NCBI GenBank assembly: GCA_030064795.1
Contig: JASJEI010000020.1
Span: 1-50,312 of the forward strand
Source of the DNA: Pleurocapsa sp. MO_226.B13
GTDB taxonomy: Bacteria > Cyanobacteriota > Cyanobacteriia > Cyanobacteriales > Xenococcaceae
Direction: 5' to 3'
Length of the DNA stretch: 50,312 nt
Part shown: in pieces, positions 8,123-16,753 of the stretch
How the letters are laid out: each line of letters opens with the position of its first letter
Numbering within the stretch: the stretch's first letter is position 1
Notes under the pieces: model-generated
The model's input: the letters and a program-made list of their open reading frames with translations, nothing else
The model's database searches: none
Told to the model about the DNA's origin: nothing
Translations under genes and position numbers: made by a program

Positions 8123-8150
8123 GTTTTTGATTACTGAATCGGTGTTCTAG
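8123..8150 (-). repeat. Right copy of the 28-bp perfect terminal inverted repeat
   Basis: Exact reverse complement of 4512-4539, ending in CTAG at 8147-8150. The sequence just inside it (8106-8122) also matches the region inside the copy at 49814. That identifies this end as the transposase-upstream end of the IS1182-like element. Confidence 0.8.
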
Positions 8151-8205
8151 CTAATAACTTACTGCTGTAACCCATCGATTGCCAGAATTAGAGCTTTTGT
8201 TTAAT

Positions 8206-9765
8206 TCACATTAGACGTACAATTGACTGATTCCTTTGATATTCCAAAAAATCTAATAACCAATCTTTTAAACAACGAGTGGCACGACAATCATCTTCGT
8301 TGTAACTCAGAATTAAATCTAACAAAACTCGATCTTGAGTAATCAGCCAGCGATCGTACCAGCAGACAGATTGATCGCCACTACCTGAGTTTTCCCGCCA
8401 ATAAAAACCGATCCAGTTAGCTAAAGCTTTTAAAGAATAACTTTCTACAGGTAAAATAGCCGATCGCATTACCCATTCATGCAGATCTACCAGGCGAGAT
8501 AATAAGTCTTTAGTAACAGCTTTGGGGGTGTTGTAGAGTCTACCCAGTCGTTTAATCGTATCAGCTTCGTATTCAGAATAATGAAAAATTGGCGCGTCGG
8601 GATAGAAGGCAAGAAAATCTAAAAACTGCTGCCAAATTATCCCCTCGTCTTCGGGGTTTTCGGCTAAAAAACTATAAAACTGCTCGGTATTGGTGGCTCG
8701 ATCTACCAGTAATACCCCTAATAAATAATCAATTTGGCGTTCGGGTTCGGCTTCGATGTCAAAATAGATTTCAATTGCTCCTGAAGGGATGGGTTGAGTA
8801 TTAATCAGATCGAAACTAGAACGAACCAAAGCGCGATCGCTTTTAATCGCCATAGCCTGTTGTTTTAACTGACGTGCCACATCATCGCCAACCATTTCAC
8901 CGAGATGGGTTTCAGAGACATTGAGCAAAGACTTCAAGCTATTAACTTCAAGATCCTGTAGATATTCATAGCGTTTGGGAGTCACGCCTGGTACTAAAGA
9001 TAAATGATTTTCTGATTTGGCTATTTGATAACAATGACCATACCAACTGCAAAGACTACATCGCTGACGGGAAATAAAAACTTCAGGTTCGTGTCGCTCG
9101 GCTAACATAGCAATACATTCAGCAACAGTGTGCTGCATTTTGATTAGCCAATGGTCTAAATTTACCCAGTAATCATTGTGTTCTTTTAAGATTAATTGCG
9201 ATCGCACTGGAGTTTTCTCTTGAATAATACCTAAAAGTTGGGCATGAAAAGCAGAAATCAATTTATATTCGGGTTTAGCACGACGACCGAGTTTTATATT
9301 TACAGGGATATACTCCCAGTCACCAAATTTTGATTTTCCTGGTTGTTTAATTAAGAGAGTTGGTGCAGCAGTAAAGATAATTTCGGTTAAGAAATCTCGA
9401 TCTAGCTGCATTTGGTCGAGAAAAATATTACCTTGCGATCTTGTTTGCCATTGAGCAAAAGTAACGCTTAAACTACCCTGAAGAATATATTCTGCACCCT
9501 GCTCCATTAAAGCAATAGTTTGAGCAGTATTTAGTTGCCAATCTCTACGTGAAGCCTGTGGTTTTTGATGACTAAAGGAATTATGCTCCCAAGATTTAAG
9601 CCATCGTTTTTGGATGACATCGGCAATATGCGTTTTATTTTCGCGTTTTAGTTTGAGCAAAAAATCTTTTTCGGGATCTTTTTGCTGACGATTGCCGTAT
9701 ATTTCTAAAAATGTACGTCGGTGACAACGTTTATAGTTTAGTAAAAGTTGGTCGGTGATTAACAT
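8206..9765 (-). CDS. TM0106-type RecB-family putative nuclease
   Basis: 519 aa, matching the TM0106 RecB-like nuclease family in length and architecture. The N-terminal half resembles Cas4/RecB-like proteins: 'LLLNYKRCHRRTFL' near residue 14 and a cysteine cluster 'CSLCSWYGHC' near 240 that, together with the N-terminal Cys, likely binds an Fe-S cluster. Next is a helix-hairpin-like 'LVPGVTPKRYEYLQ'. The C-terminal half is an RNase H-like 3'-5' exonuclease domain with 'IYFDIEAEPERQIDYLLGVL' near residue 333 and 'YNEDDCRATRCLKDWL' near the end, carrying the acidic metal ligands. The cellular role of this family is not established; DNA repair is a guess. It is divergent from the cystine lyase gene. 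Confidence 0.85.
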   Translation of the reverse strand: MLITDQLLLNYKRCHRRTFLEIYGNRQQKDPEKDFLLKLKRENKTHIADVIQKRWLKSWEHNSFSHQKPQASRRDWQLNTAQTIALMEQGAEYILQGSLSVTFAQWQTRSQGNIFLDQMQLDRDFLTEIIFTAAPTLLIKQPGKSKFGDWEYIPVNIKLGRRAKPEYKLISAFHAQLLGIIQEKTPVRSQLILKEHNDYWVNLDHWLIKMQHTVAECIAMLAERHEPEVFISRQRCSLCSWYGHCYQIAKSENHLSLVPGVTPKRYEYLQDLEVNSLKSLLNVSETHLGEMVGDDVARQLKQQAMAIKSDRALVRSSFDLINTQPIPSGAIEIYFDIEAEPERQIDYLLGVLLVDRATNTEQFYSFLAENPEDEGIIWQQFLDFLAFYPDAPIFHYSEYEADTIKRLGRLYNTPKAVTKDLLSRLVDLHEWVMRSAILPVESYSLKALANWIGFYWRENSGSGDQSVCWYDRWLITQDRVLLDLILSYNEDDCRATRCLKDWLLDFLEYQRNQSIVRLM

Positions 9766-9771
9766 TATTGA

Positions 9772-9827
9772 AGCAGGAAAGCAAAAGAAACCATCAAATC
9801 AGAGAAAGAATAATTTCCTGCTTTTTT
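9772..9827 (+). terminator. Long-loop hairpin with T-tract between divergent genes
   Basis: Stem AGCAGGAAA (9772-9780) and TTTCCTGCT (9814-9822) with a 33-nt A-rich loop, ending in six T residues. On the plus strand this looks like an intrinsic terminator. On the minus strand it forms the 5' leader of the nuclease gene, ending only 6 nt before its start codon. Confidence 0.4.
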
Positions 9828-9959
9828 GCTATAAAACAGTTTTACTTCCCCAAAAATTGTGTGGCGTAATGTAATAATGTAATATCTACTATTCAGAGAT
9901 TAACCTTGGTAAATATCGATATACTAACAAAAGTTCGCCACAAAGCAAGAACTTGTTAT

Positions 9960-11150
9960 ATGAATACTAGTGTATCCTCAACCGACCTCAAACAACACCG
10001 TCAACAATTTCTAGGACTGATTAACAAAACTTATTTTAACTTTGGCGGGCAAGGGACAATGCCGAAACCTGCATTAGCTGCCATTGTTGACACCCACAAA
10101 TACATTCAGGAAGTAGGCCCTTTTTCTGGACAAATCAACAACTGGCTGACGGAAAAAGTCAGGCTATTACGTCAAGCGATCGCCACAGAACTTAATACCA
10201 CTCCCGAAACTATTACCCTCACCGAAAATGTTACCGCAGGATGCAATATCGCTTTGTGGGGGATAGAGTGGCAAGCAGGCGATCGCATTTTAATGACCGA
10301 CTGCGAACACCCAGGGATTATTGCCACTGTCGAAGAAGTTGCCCGACGTTTTCAGGTCGAAGTAGCGATTTGTCCGATTATGGAGACTTTGAATGCTGGC
10401 GATCCCGTAGAAGTAATCGAGAATGACCTAACTCCAAATACTCGTCTAGTAGTTTTGAGTCATTTACTCTGGAATACAGGACAAGTCCTTCCCCTCAAAG
10501 AAATCGCTCAAACTTGTCATAACTATCCAGCGAAGCAGAAAGTTAGAGTGATGGTAGATGCAGCTCAATCTGTAGGTTCGTTATGCTTGAATTTACCAGA
10601 GCTAGAAATAGACTACTATGCCTTTACAGGACATAAGTGGCTTTGTGGTCCTGCGGGAGTGGGAGGACTATATGTCAGTCCAGAGGCTTTTGACGAGCTT
10701 TATCCTACCTTTATTGGTTGGCGGGGAGTCAAAATGGATCGACAAGGCAAACCAATCGCCTGGAAACAAGACGGCACTAAATACGAAGTAGCGACTTCTG
10801 CTTATCCCGAATACGAAGGCTTAAGAAAAGCGATCGCCATCCATCAAGAATGGGGTACTGCTAAAGTAAGATATCAAAGAATTTGTAAATTAAGTCAATA
10901 TCTTTGGTCGCAGTTACAGACAATAGAACCAGTTAGCTGCCTCAAACACACCCCTCCCGAAGCGGGGTTAGTATCTTTTCAGGTAGCAGGAGTAGAACAC
11001 AAACAACTAGTAAACGCTTTAGAAGAAAAAGGATTTTTACTCAGAACCATTGCCGATCCCGACTGTATCCGCGCCTGCGTCCATTACCTTACCTTAGAAG
11101 AAGAATGCGATCGCCTAATTACAGAAATCAAATCACTTTGCGATCGCTAA
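9960..11150 (+). CDS. L-cysteine/cystine C-S lyase-like PLP enzyme (C-DES type, class V aminotransferase fold)
   Basis: 396 aa from ATG 9960; a TTG 54 nt upstream would extend it without better support. The sequence closely follows my recollection of Synechocystis C-DES, a PLP enzyme that cleaves cystine to cysteine persulfide, pyruvate and ammonia and can supply sulfur for Fe-S clusters. Shared landmarks are 'TENVTAGCNIALWGIEW', 'ILMTDCEHPGIIA', 'LVVLSHLLWNTGQVLPL', 'VDAAQSVGSL', the PLP lysine in 'YAFTGHKWLCGPAGVGGLY' (about residue 226), 'YEVATSAYPEYEGL' and 'LRTIADPDCIRACVHY'. It lacks the mobile cysteine loop of IscS/NifS. SufS or IscS remain less likely alternatives. It stands alone on its strand. 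Confidence 0.85.
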   Translation: MNTSVSSTDLKQHRQQFLGLINKTYFNFGGQGTMPKPALAAIVDTHKYIQEVGPFSGQINNWLTEKVRLLRQAIATELNTTPETITLTENVTAGCNIALWGIEWQAGDRILMTDCEHPGIIATVEEVARRFQVEVAICPIMETLNAGDPVEVIENDLTPNTRLVVLSHLLWNTGQVLPLKEIAQTCHNYPAKQKVRVMVDAAQSVGSLCLNLPELEIDYYAFTGHKWLCGPAGVGGLYVSPEAFDELYPTFIGWRGVKMDRQGKPIAWKQDGTKYEVATSAYPEYEGLRKAIAIHQEWGTAKVRYQRICKLSQYLWSQLQTIEPVSCLKHTPPEAGLVSFQVAGVEHKQLVNALEEKGFLLRTIADPDCIRACVHYLTLEEECDRLITEIKSLCDR

Positions 11151-11169
11151 TCAATATTTATCCTTAAAA

Positions 11170-11376
11170 TCAAATTAGATGTTTATTTATCGGAAAAATA
11201 GGATAAAAATTAGGGTTTGCAGTCATATTAAACAGCGAGCTAGCTGTAGCGTCCATTACTGCATCATAACGTTGACGTTCGTTTAGGTCTTGATTCCAGC
11301 GATCGAGTAAAGAGCGAGTCGAACTGGGTATGACATAGCGGAGTGATTTTCCTGTCTTTTTATGCTCGATCGTCAT
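11170..11376 (-). CDS. Small protein translationally coupled to the response regulator, unknown function
   Basis: A 68-aa product whose ATG (11376-11374) overlaps the TGA of the upstream regulator gene in an ATGA arrangement, strong evidence of translational coupling. The sequence is polar with a basic start ('EHKKTGKSLRYVI') and a helical segment 'TRSLLDRWNQDLNERQRYD'. I know no family for it. It could be a modulator of the regulator, or simply an unannotated conserved small protein. Confidence 0.55.
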   Translation of the reverse strand: MTIEHKKTGKSLRYVIPSSTRSLLDRWNQDLNERQRYDAVMDATASSLFNMTANPNFYPIFPINKHLI

Positions 11377-12083
11377 ACCTCGTCCTCAAACTTATAGCCA
11401 ACCCCAACTACAGTCTTAATAAAAGTTGGATTCGCCGAATCTGGTTCAATTTTTTTGCGCAATCTTCGAATGTGAGTATCCACTACTCTCTCATCGCCAA
11501 AAAAGTCATTGCCCCAAAGCTTATCAATCAGTTGGGCGCGACTCCAAACTCGACCTGGATAACTTAGAAATGTCGCCAGTAAGCTAAATTCCAGGGTAGT
11601 TAAATCCAACTCTTCGACAGGCTGGGAGTCTAGTTGTCTAGTCGCCGTATGCTGGTCTAAATCGACGCTAAAATGCTTGGTACGGTGAGTTTGGGAAGTG
11701 TCTTGTACCTCGTGACGCAAGCTACGCCGTAACAATGCCCGAACTCTTGCCACCAGTTCTCTCGGACTAAAAGGTTTAACTAGATAATCATCAGCCCCAG
11801 TAGACAGCCCAATCACCCGATCTATTTCTTCTCCTCTAGCGGTAAGCATCAAAATATAAGGGTCTTTATTATAGGGCTGTTGGCGGATCCGAGTACATAC
11901 TTCTAGTCCATCCAAACCAGGCAACATCAGATCGAGGATCACAACATCTGGTTGTTGCTGTTTAAAAGTTGTTAAAGCAGTCAGACCATCGTGGACAACA
12001 TGACACACGAAACCTTCTCTAGCTAAAGTTTGTTCGATCAACTGAGCAATTTCTTGCTCGTCTTCAACAATTAAAATTTCCAT
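11373..12083 (-). CDS. OmpR/PhoB-family DNA-binding response regulator (orphan)
   Basis: 236 aa. The receiver domain (about 1-118) has the acidic pocket 'VEDE', the phospho-acceptor Asp51 in 'VVILDLMLPGLDG', a conserved Thr in 'MLTARG' and Lys103 in 'LVKPFSPREL'. The winged-helix DNA-binding domain (about 135-233) has 'LTTLEFSLLATFLSYPGRVWSR', 'VDTHIRRLRKKIE' and the terminal 'VGVGYKFE'. No histidine kinase lies next to it, so its signal is unknown. It is likely co-transcribed with the small ORF overlapping its stop. The O-antigen ligase-like gene upstream ends 58 nt before it on the same strand. Confidence 0.92.
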   Translation of the reverse strand: MEILIVEDEQEIAQLIEQTLAREGFVCHVVHDGLTALTTFKQQQPDVVILDLMLPGLDGLEVCTRIRQQPYNKDPYILMLTARGEEIDRVIGLSTGADDYLVKPFSPRELVARVRALLRRSLRHEVQDTSQTHRTKHFSVDLDQHTATRQLDSQPVEELDLTTLEFSLLATFLSYPGRVWSRAQLIDKLWGNDFFGDERVVDTHIRRLRKKIEPDSANPTFIKTVVGVGYKFEDEV

Positions 12084-12140
12084 TGGCGATTAATCATTCT
12101 TTACTATTCACTGTACGGATGATGAAACCGTTCGCCCCGA

Positions 12141-13355
12141 TTAACCAATTAATTTTTTGGAGAATTCAGACACAGCTAATCCACTAATAGCAGAAAGCAA
12201 TATCCAAATAATAGTATTTACCCTCAAATCAAAAATGGTTACATCCGACAAATTGAAGAGAATACAGCCAGAAAATGCCACCAAGTAGCTAAAGTAAATT
12301 AATTTAGAGCCATCATTAGACCAATTAAGCAATAATAAACTCGCCCGATACATAATTGTTCCCACAATGCCTATCAATAGCAGAGTCGCCAAAATTCCCG
12401 TCTCGACACCAAGCATCAAAAATAAACTGTGGGGATGTCCAAACCAGTAACCCGATTTTGCTTCGTACAAAAGAGTAAAATTACGCAATCCCCAACCAAA
12501 TAAAGGTCTTTGCCTAATTAAATCCCAGCAAAATTGCCATTGAGTAATGCGGAGAGTTTCTACGGGGCGATCGTATAGTCGATCTGAGAGTCTGGCCCAA
12601 AAAAATGCAGGCACGATCGCTCTTAACTGTGTACCACCATAATTGGGGACAAAAGATGCCCAAAAAATTACCGTAATTGCTCCCACAACCCCCCAAACCA
12701 GCCACCGCCAACCCATATACAGGGCATAAGCCATAAAACCAATTACCGCTAGCCCCCAGGCGTTACGAGAACTAGTGAGAACCAAACCACTAATATCGGC
12801 AACCAAAACTATGGTTAATAACAACAGAGTCCGAAGGGACTGTTGAGGCGATCTTTGTCGCCAGACTAGCAAAGTCTCTAACCATAATCCCAAAGCTAAG
12901 ATAAAAGCGATCGCCAGATAAATAGCTAAAAAGTTAGTATAAATAAATACCGAAGACATTCTGCCCGTAGGCACTCCCTGGGGAACTAATCCCCAACCCA
13001 AAATAGACTCCAACCAAGGTGGAGTATCCCAAGCAGCAAACATCTGACCAAAACCCAAAATGACAATTGGCAAGGAAGGAAGGATGAAGATCCAAGTTAG
13101 TTGCCGAAGTTGAGTTGGTTTTTTAATTAATTCTCTCAGAGCGGTAAACAACCAAAAAAAAGGCAAAAAATTAGCCAAACCCAACCATGCTGCTTGAGAA
13201 TGCTCGGCAAAAATCGAACTAACGATTAATAAAATAGCTAGTATTCCTAAACCTTGATTTAAACGACTGGCAATAATTTGTCGATAATCTAGCTGCCAAA
13301 TCTTAATACTCAAGACAAACAACCCTACTGCTCCCATCGCTGGAAACAGAGGCAA
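12141..13355 (-). CDS. O-antigen ligase/Wzy-like polytopic membrane protein
   Basis: 404 aa from the first usual start, a TTG at 13355. It has about 10-11 hydrophobic segments and the large periplasmic loop typical of the O-antigen ligase superfamily, including 'PTGRMSSVFIYTNFLAIYLA', 'TSSRNAWGLAVIGFMAY' and 'RPLFGWGLRNFTLLYEAK...HPHSLFLMLGVETG'. The last holds the conserved GxG..N and H residues of Wzy/WaaL-like proteins. It would join or polymerise surface polysaccharide at the cytoplasmic membrane. The frame is open 27 codons upstream of the TTG, and that extension looks coding (RRHRLWLYFGASILLL); the true start may be a non-ATG codon at 13415 (see findings). Confidence 0.82.
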   Translation of the reverse strand: MPLFPAMGAVGLFVLSIKIWQLDYRQIIASRLNQGLGILAILLIVSSIFAEHSQAAWLGLANFLPFFWLFTALRELIKKPTQLRQLTWIFILPSLPIVILGFGQMFAAWDTPPWLESILGWGLVPQGVPTGRMSSVFIYTNFLAIYLAIAFILALGLWLETLLVWRQRSPQQSLRTLLLLTIVLVADISGLVLTSSRNAWGLAVIGFMAYALYMGWRWLVWGVVGAITVIFWASFVPNYGGTQLRAIVPAFFWARLSDRLYDRPVETLRITQWQFCWDLIRQRPLFGWGLRNFTLLYEAKSGYWFGHPHSLFLMLGVETGILATLLLIGIVGTIMYRASLLLLNWSNDGSKLIYFSYLVAFSGCILFNLSDVTIFDLRVNTIIWILLSAISGLAVSEFSKKLIG

Positions 13356-13544
13356 TAATAAGATACTCGCGCCAAAATATAACCATAGCCGATGCCGACG
13401 ATCTGTATTGTTTATAGACTCATGCCTCCACTGTATTTATTAGATGAATTTAGTTGGAAATTAGCAATTTTTAGTTTCATCTAATAGCTAAAAGCTAAAA
13501 GCTACACCAAAAATTAACGCTCGAAACAGATCCTTTAACTATAC

Positions 13545-15146
13545 TTATGGTAAATCTTGTAAACCATTGTCAGGTGTATTAGAAACCTGTCTTTGCAGAT
13601 CGACATAAGACTGATTGTATTGAATAATCGATGACAGTAAATTACCACGAGCCGTAGTCAACTGAGTTTGGGCATCAATTACATCCGTTTGAGTACCAAC
13701 CCCCGCCTGAAAACGCAATCTAGCTAGGCGCAAACTTTCTTCTGCCAATTCTACTTCTTTAGTAGCTGTTTCAATGTTTCTTTGATTGGATTCTAAACTA
13801 TAAAAAGCCTGTTCTACATCAAAGCGAATCTGGTTACGTTGGTCGGCAAACCGGGTTTCAGCAATTTCAATATCTTTTTCTGACTGTCTAGCAGCAGCAC
13901 GAGCAGCACCACCATCAAATAATCGCCATTCTAAGTTCAAACCGACTTGATAGTTATCGTTAAAATCAACGTCATCGTTTTCAAAATCGTTGTTCAGCGA
14001 ATAGCTAGCACTGGTACTTACTCTCGGTCGAATCTGAGCCAGATTGGCTTTACGTTGTTCATCGCCAATTTCTCGTTCGAGCAATGATCGTTCTAATTCA
14101 GCGCGGTTTTTAAAGGCTTGAACAATACTCTCTGGTAAAGAAAGTTCCCAAACACCAGCTGCTTCAATTCGATCGGCGGTAGACAATTCAGTATCGTGAG
14201 AAACACTTAGCGTCTCGGCTAACTGTCTGCGAGCTATATTCTGATTTGCCAAGGCAGTACTCAATCTTTGCTGTGCTTGGGCTAATTCTACCTCGGCTCG
14301 CAAAACATCAAATCTCGTACCTAAGCCAGCTTCCTCTAATAGTTCAGCATCTCTCAGAGTTTGTTGGGCATCTTCTACCGCAGCTTCTTCGATTGCGACC
14401 TGAGCATCACTATTTTGTAGAGAATAATAATCTGTAGAAGTGTCGAATCTAATCTGTTCGACAATTGTTTCTAGATCCAACTCGCTAGAACGTAATTGCT
14501 TTCTGGCTGCATTAATATTCGCGCTTCTAAGACCACCATCATAGATGCTGTAGCTCAAGGTAAGGTTATTGTTGAAGTTAAAGCTAGCAGAATCTGTATC
14601 GGTAAAGCGACTTTCTGCTCGCTGCCTAGCCTCCTCTTCTGAGAAGCCTTGCTCTATATCTTCTTCAACAAGAGCGTCAATATTTTGTTCGGTAACACTG
14701 TCCAAAAATGCACTATTACCGTAGGTCAATCCACTACCAAAATCTAAGGTCGGGAAAAGTGCTGCTCTGGCCTCTCTCAAGGCTAGTTGCGATCGCTCTA
14801 AGTTTAGTCTAGCTTCTTGAACATCTCGATTATTTTTTAAAGATAATTCGATCGCCTGTTCTAAAGTAATTGGTTTTTGAGCCTCAACATCTACTTCCTC
14901 CGCCTGCGTCGGAAAGGACAGGGGATTAGCACTGGGGTTTAGCTGTTCTGTATTATCTATTGGCTGTTTAGCAGGTGCAATAATGTCCTGTGTAGTGTCC
15001 GATGACTGAGCTAATTTGTTCGATCTTGAGCTTGAATTAGAATTAATGCCTGGTACTGCTTCGGCAACGAGCATCAAAAATAGGTTGCTCAAGATAATCA
15101 CAGTACTTATAGCTAGAGTTTTAATAAATTGATTTTTCTTGCCCAC
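13545..15146 (-). CDS. TolC-family outer-membrane efflux protein
   Basis: 533 aa starting at a GTG with an excellent ribosome site (AAAGGAG, with a second GAGG). The N-terminal signal peptide has a hydrophobic stretch 'AISTVIILSNLFLMLVAEAV'. A linker to about residue 90 precedes two homologous TolC repeats. These are marked by 'ITLEQAIELSLKNNRDVQEARLNLERSQLALREA' near residue 92 and by the long helical hairpins ending in 'FQAGVGTQTDVIDAQTQLT' near 480. Such trimers form the outer-membrane channel of type I secretion and efflux systems. The inner-membrane partners are not adjacent. It could serve export of RTX proteins such as the one at 40909-43788; that link is inference. Confidence 0.92.
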   Translation of the reverse strand: MGKKNQFIKTLAISTVIILSNLFLMLVAEAVPGINSNSSSRSNKLAQSSDTTQDIIAPAKQPIDNTEQLNPSANPLSFPTQAEEVDVEAQKPITLEQAIELSLKNNRDVQEARLNLERSQLALREARAALFPTLDFGSGLTYGNSAFLDSVTEQNIDALVEEDIEQGFSEEEARQRAESRFTDTDSASFNFNNNLTLSYSIYDGGLRSANINAARKQLRSSELDLETIVEQIRFDTSTDYYSLQNSDAQVAIEEAAVEDAQQTLRDAELLEEAGLGTRFDVLRAEVELAQAQQRLSTALANQNIARRQLAETLSVSHDTELSTADRIEAAGVWELSLPESIVQAFKNRAELERSLLEREIGDEQRKANLAQIRPRVSTSASYSLNNDFENDDVDFNDNYQVGLNLEWRLFDGGAARAAARQSEKDIEIAETRFADQRNQIRFDVEQAFYSLESNQRNIETATKEVELAEESLRLARLRFQAGVGTQTDVIDAQTQLTTARGNLLSSIIQYNQSYVDLQRQVSNTPDNGLQDLP

Positions 15147-15413
15147 TCCTCACTCCTTTGGTTTTAGGATTTTTTTGCTCTCAAAAGGTTTTGACAGGAT
15201 AAACCGCAGCTAAAACTACAGAATTCTGTCATCATAAAATATAGATTATTCTCTACTGGCTATTGTGGCTATGACACTAGTTTTGTCAACTGATTGGGTA
15301 AAACAACTTAGCAATGTATCACTCCCTCAGATTATGGTGCAACCGTTAAATTTTGGTAATTAGCCTAGTTTAAGGCGATTATTTGCCCCAGATTGGGAAA
15401 ATATCTGCTATTT

Positions 15414-15932
15414 TTAATACTCTACTAGATTGATAATTGGTATGTCGGGAAGTTTCTCTCTACCCCCTAAAGTCATAAGTTCGATCACAAATGCACAACC
15501 AATGACTTGGGCATCGATCTGGTTGAGCAACTCTACTGTAGCCCGTGCGGTTCCGCCCGTGGCTAATAGATCGTCAACTATTAGTACTTTTGATTCGGGA
15601 GCGATCGCATCTTGATGAATTTCTAGTCGATCTGTACCGTATTCTAAGTCATAGGTGACAGAATATACTTGGCTGGGTAATTTACCAGGTTTACGGATCG
15701 GAACGAATCCCGCATTCAATTGATATGCCAATGGTGTGGCAAAAATAAACCCCCGTGACTCCATGCCAACTATATAATCTGGTAATAGATTTGCCGTCTG
15801 ACATTTATGGGTTAGTTGTTCGATGGTATGGCGTAACCCTTGAGGGTTACTGAGCAAAGTAGTTATATCGCGAAACATGATTCCCGGTTGAGGAAAATCG
15901 GGAATATCGCGAATTAAAGATTTGAGTTCCAT
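15414..15932 (-). CDS. apt: Adenine phosphoribosyltransferase
   Basis: 172 aa, the normal Apt length. It salvages adenine by joining it to PRPP to form AMP. Conserved blocks are '[18 protein letters not shown]' at residues 10-27, '[21 protein letters not shown]', 'PIRKPGKLP' and the PRPP-binding loop '[20 protein letters not shown]' near 120. It stands alone between the TolC gene and the divergent DUF3038 gene. Confidence 0.95.
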   Translation of the reverse strand: MELKSLIRDIPDFPQPGIMFRDITTLLSNPQGLRHTIEQLTHKCQTANLLPDYIVGMESRGFIFATPLAYQLNAGFVPIRKPGKLPSQVYSVTYDLEYGTDRLEIHQDAIAPESKVLIVDDLLATGGTARATVELLNQIDAQVIGCAFVIELMTLGGREKLPDIPIINLVEY

Positions 15933-16066
15933 AGATCGATGTTGCTTGAATTTTGGATTAGATTGGTAGCGATCTTAGATAGCTGTGGCATCATAGCACC
16001 AGAGATGAATTTGTTATCCTCAACAGAGAATAATATATAACTAGCAAATATATATTTGATTTTATA

Positions 16067-16693
16067 ATGAGCCAATCTGCAAGTTTAGAATCCGATTTTC
16101 CCCCAGTAGACACTCCAGCAACAATTTTAAATACTTTACCAGACATATCCCTCCCTTCTAAAAGTTGTTCTCCCCGTACTCAACAACAAATTGACTTGCT
16201 CTTACTGGCATTGGAAGCTTTGGAATTGGGCGCATCAGAACAAATGCTGGCAATGGCACGACAATTAGGGATAAATGAGATTGTTAAAAACCGCGTTCAT
16301 CTCTGGCGTTTACGCTGTAGTAACCCTTGGCGACGTTCCTATACTAGAAACGATCTGAGTTTGAATCAAGCTAAAGCACTAGTAATTATTGCTGGTTATC
16401 GTGCCAAAGAACTAATGGTCAATATCAGACAGCTACTAGTAGCAGAACAACAAATGCGAGAAAAAAATCTTCCTCTCGAAAATCATTTTCGTCTCTCAGA
16501 ATATTTAGAAAGATTCCGCGCTCATTTTCGTAGTCGGATGAACTCCCGCCGTGCTAAAGTAGCAGCCTACATAGCCTCAGAAGAGCAGCTCAATGAATTG
16601 GCACTATCGCTTTTGAATAAGCTGTTGTTTTGTACGGGTATTAGAGGAGTACAAAGGGTTTGGTTTAGTTTGTTTGACGGAGAGGTGGCATAA
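16067..16693 (+). CDS. DUF3038 family protein
   Basis: 208 aa, mostly helical, matching the cyanobacterial DUF3038 family: 'QQQIDLLLLALEALELGASE' near residue 40, 'RVHLWRLRCSNPWRR' near 83 and 'RGVQRVWFSLFDGEV' at the end. Function is unknown. Its immediate downstream partner is a DUF4335 protein, an arrangement I recall from many cyanobacterial genomes, so the two likely work together. They are 60 nt apart and probably form an operon. Confidence 0.85.
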   Translation: MSQSASLESDFPPVDTPATILNTLPDISLPSKSCSPRTQQQIDLLLLALEALELGASEQMLAMARQLGINEIVKNRVHLWRLRCSNPWRRSYTRNDLSLNQAKALVIIAGYRAKELMVNIRQLLVAEQQMREKNLPLENHFRLSEYLERFRAHFRSRMNSRRAKVAAYIASEEQLNELALSLLNKLLFCTGIRGVQRVWFSLFDGEVA

Positions 16694-16753
16694 ATAAATT
16701 CAAGCTTAAGCCCCTTTTTCTAGCTACCTATTATTTCGTAACCGACGTAAAAG

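Larger units (their letters stand above)
4512..8150. mobile_element. Degenerate composite mobile element bounded by perfect 28-bp inverted repeats
   Basis: The 3.6-kb segment starts and ends with identical inverted 28-mers flanked or tipped by CTAG. Inside are an IS1182-type transposase C-terminus next to the left end, an internally deleted ISAs1-type transposase, a GMC-type oxidoreductase gene on the minus strand and an IS6-type element with several insertions. The simplest reading is an IS1182-like element whose transposase body was replaced by later insertions while both ends stayed intact. HIP1 sites, frequent in the flanking core, are nearly absent here; one GCGATCGC lies in the ISAs1 part near 5572. 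That supports an acquired origin. Confidence 0.65.
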
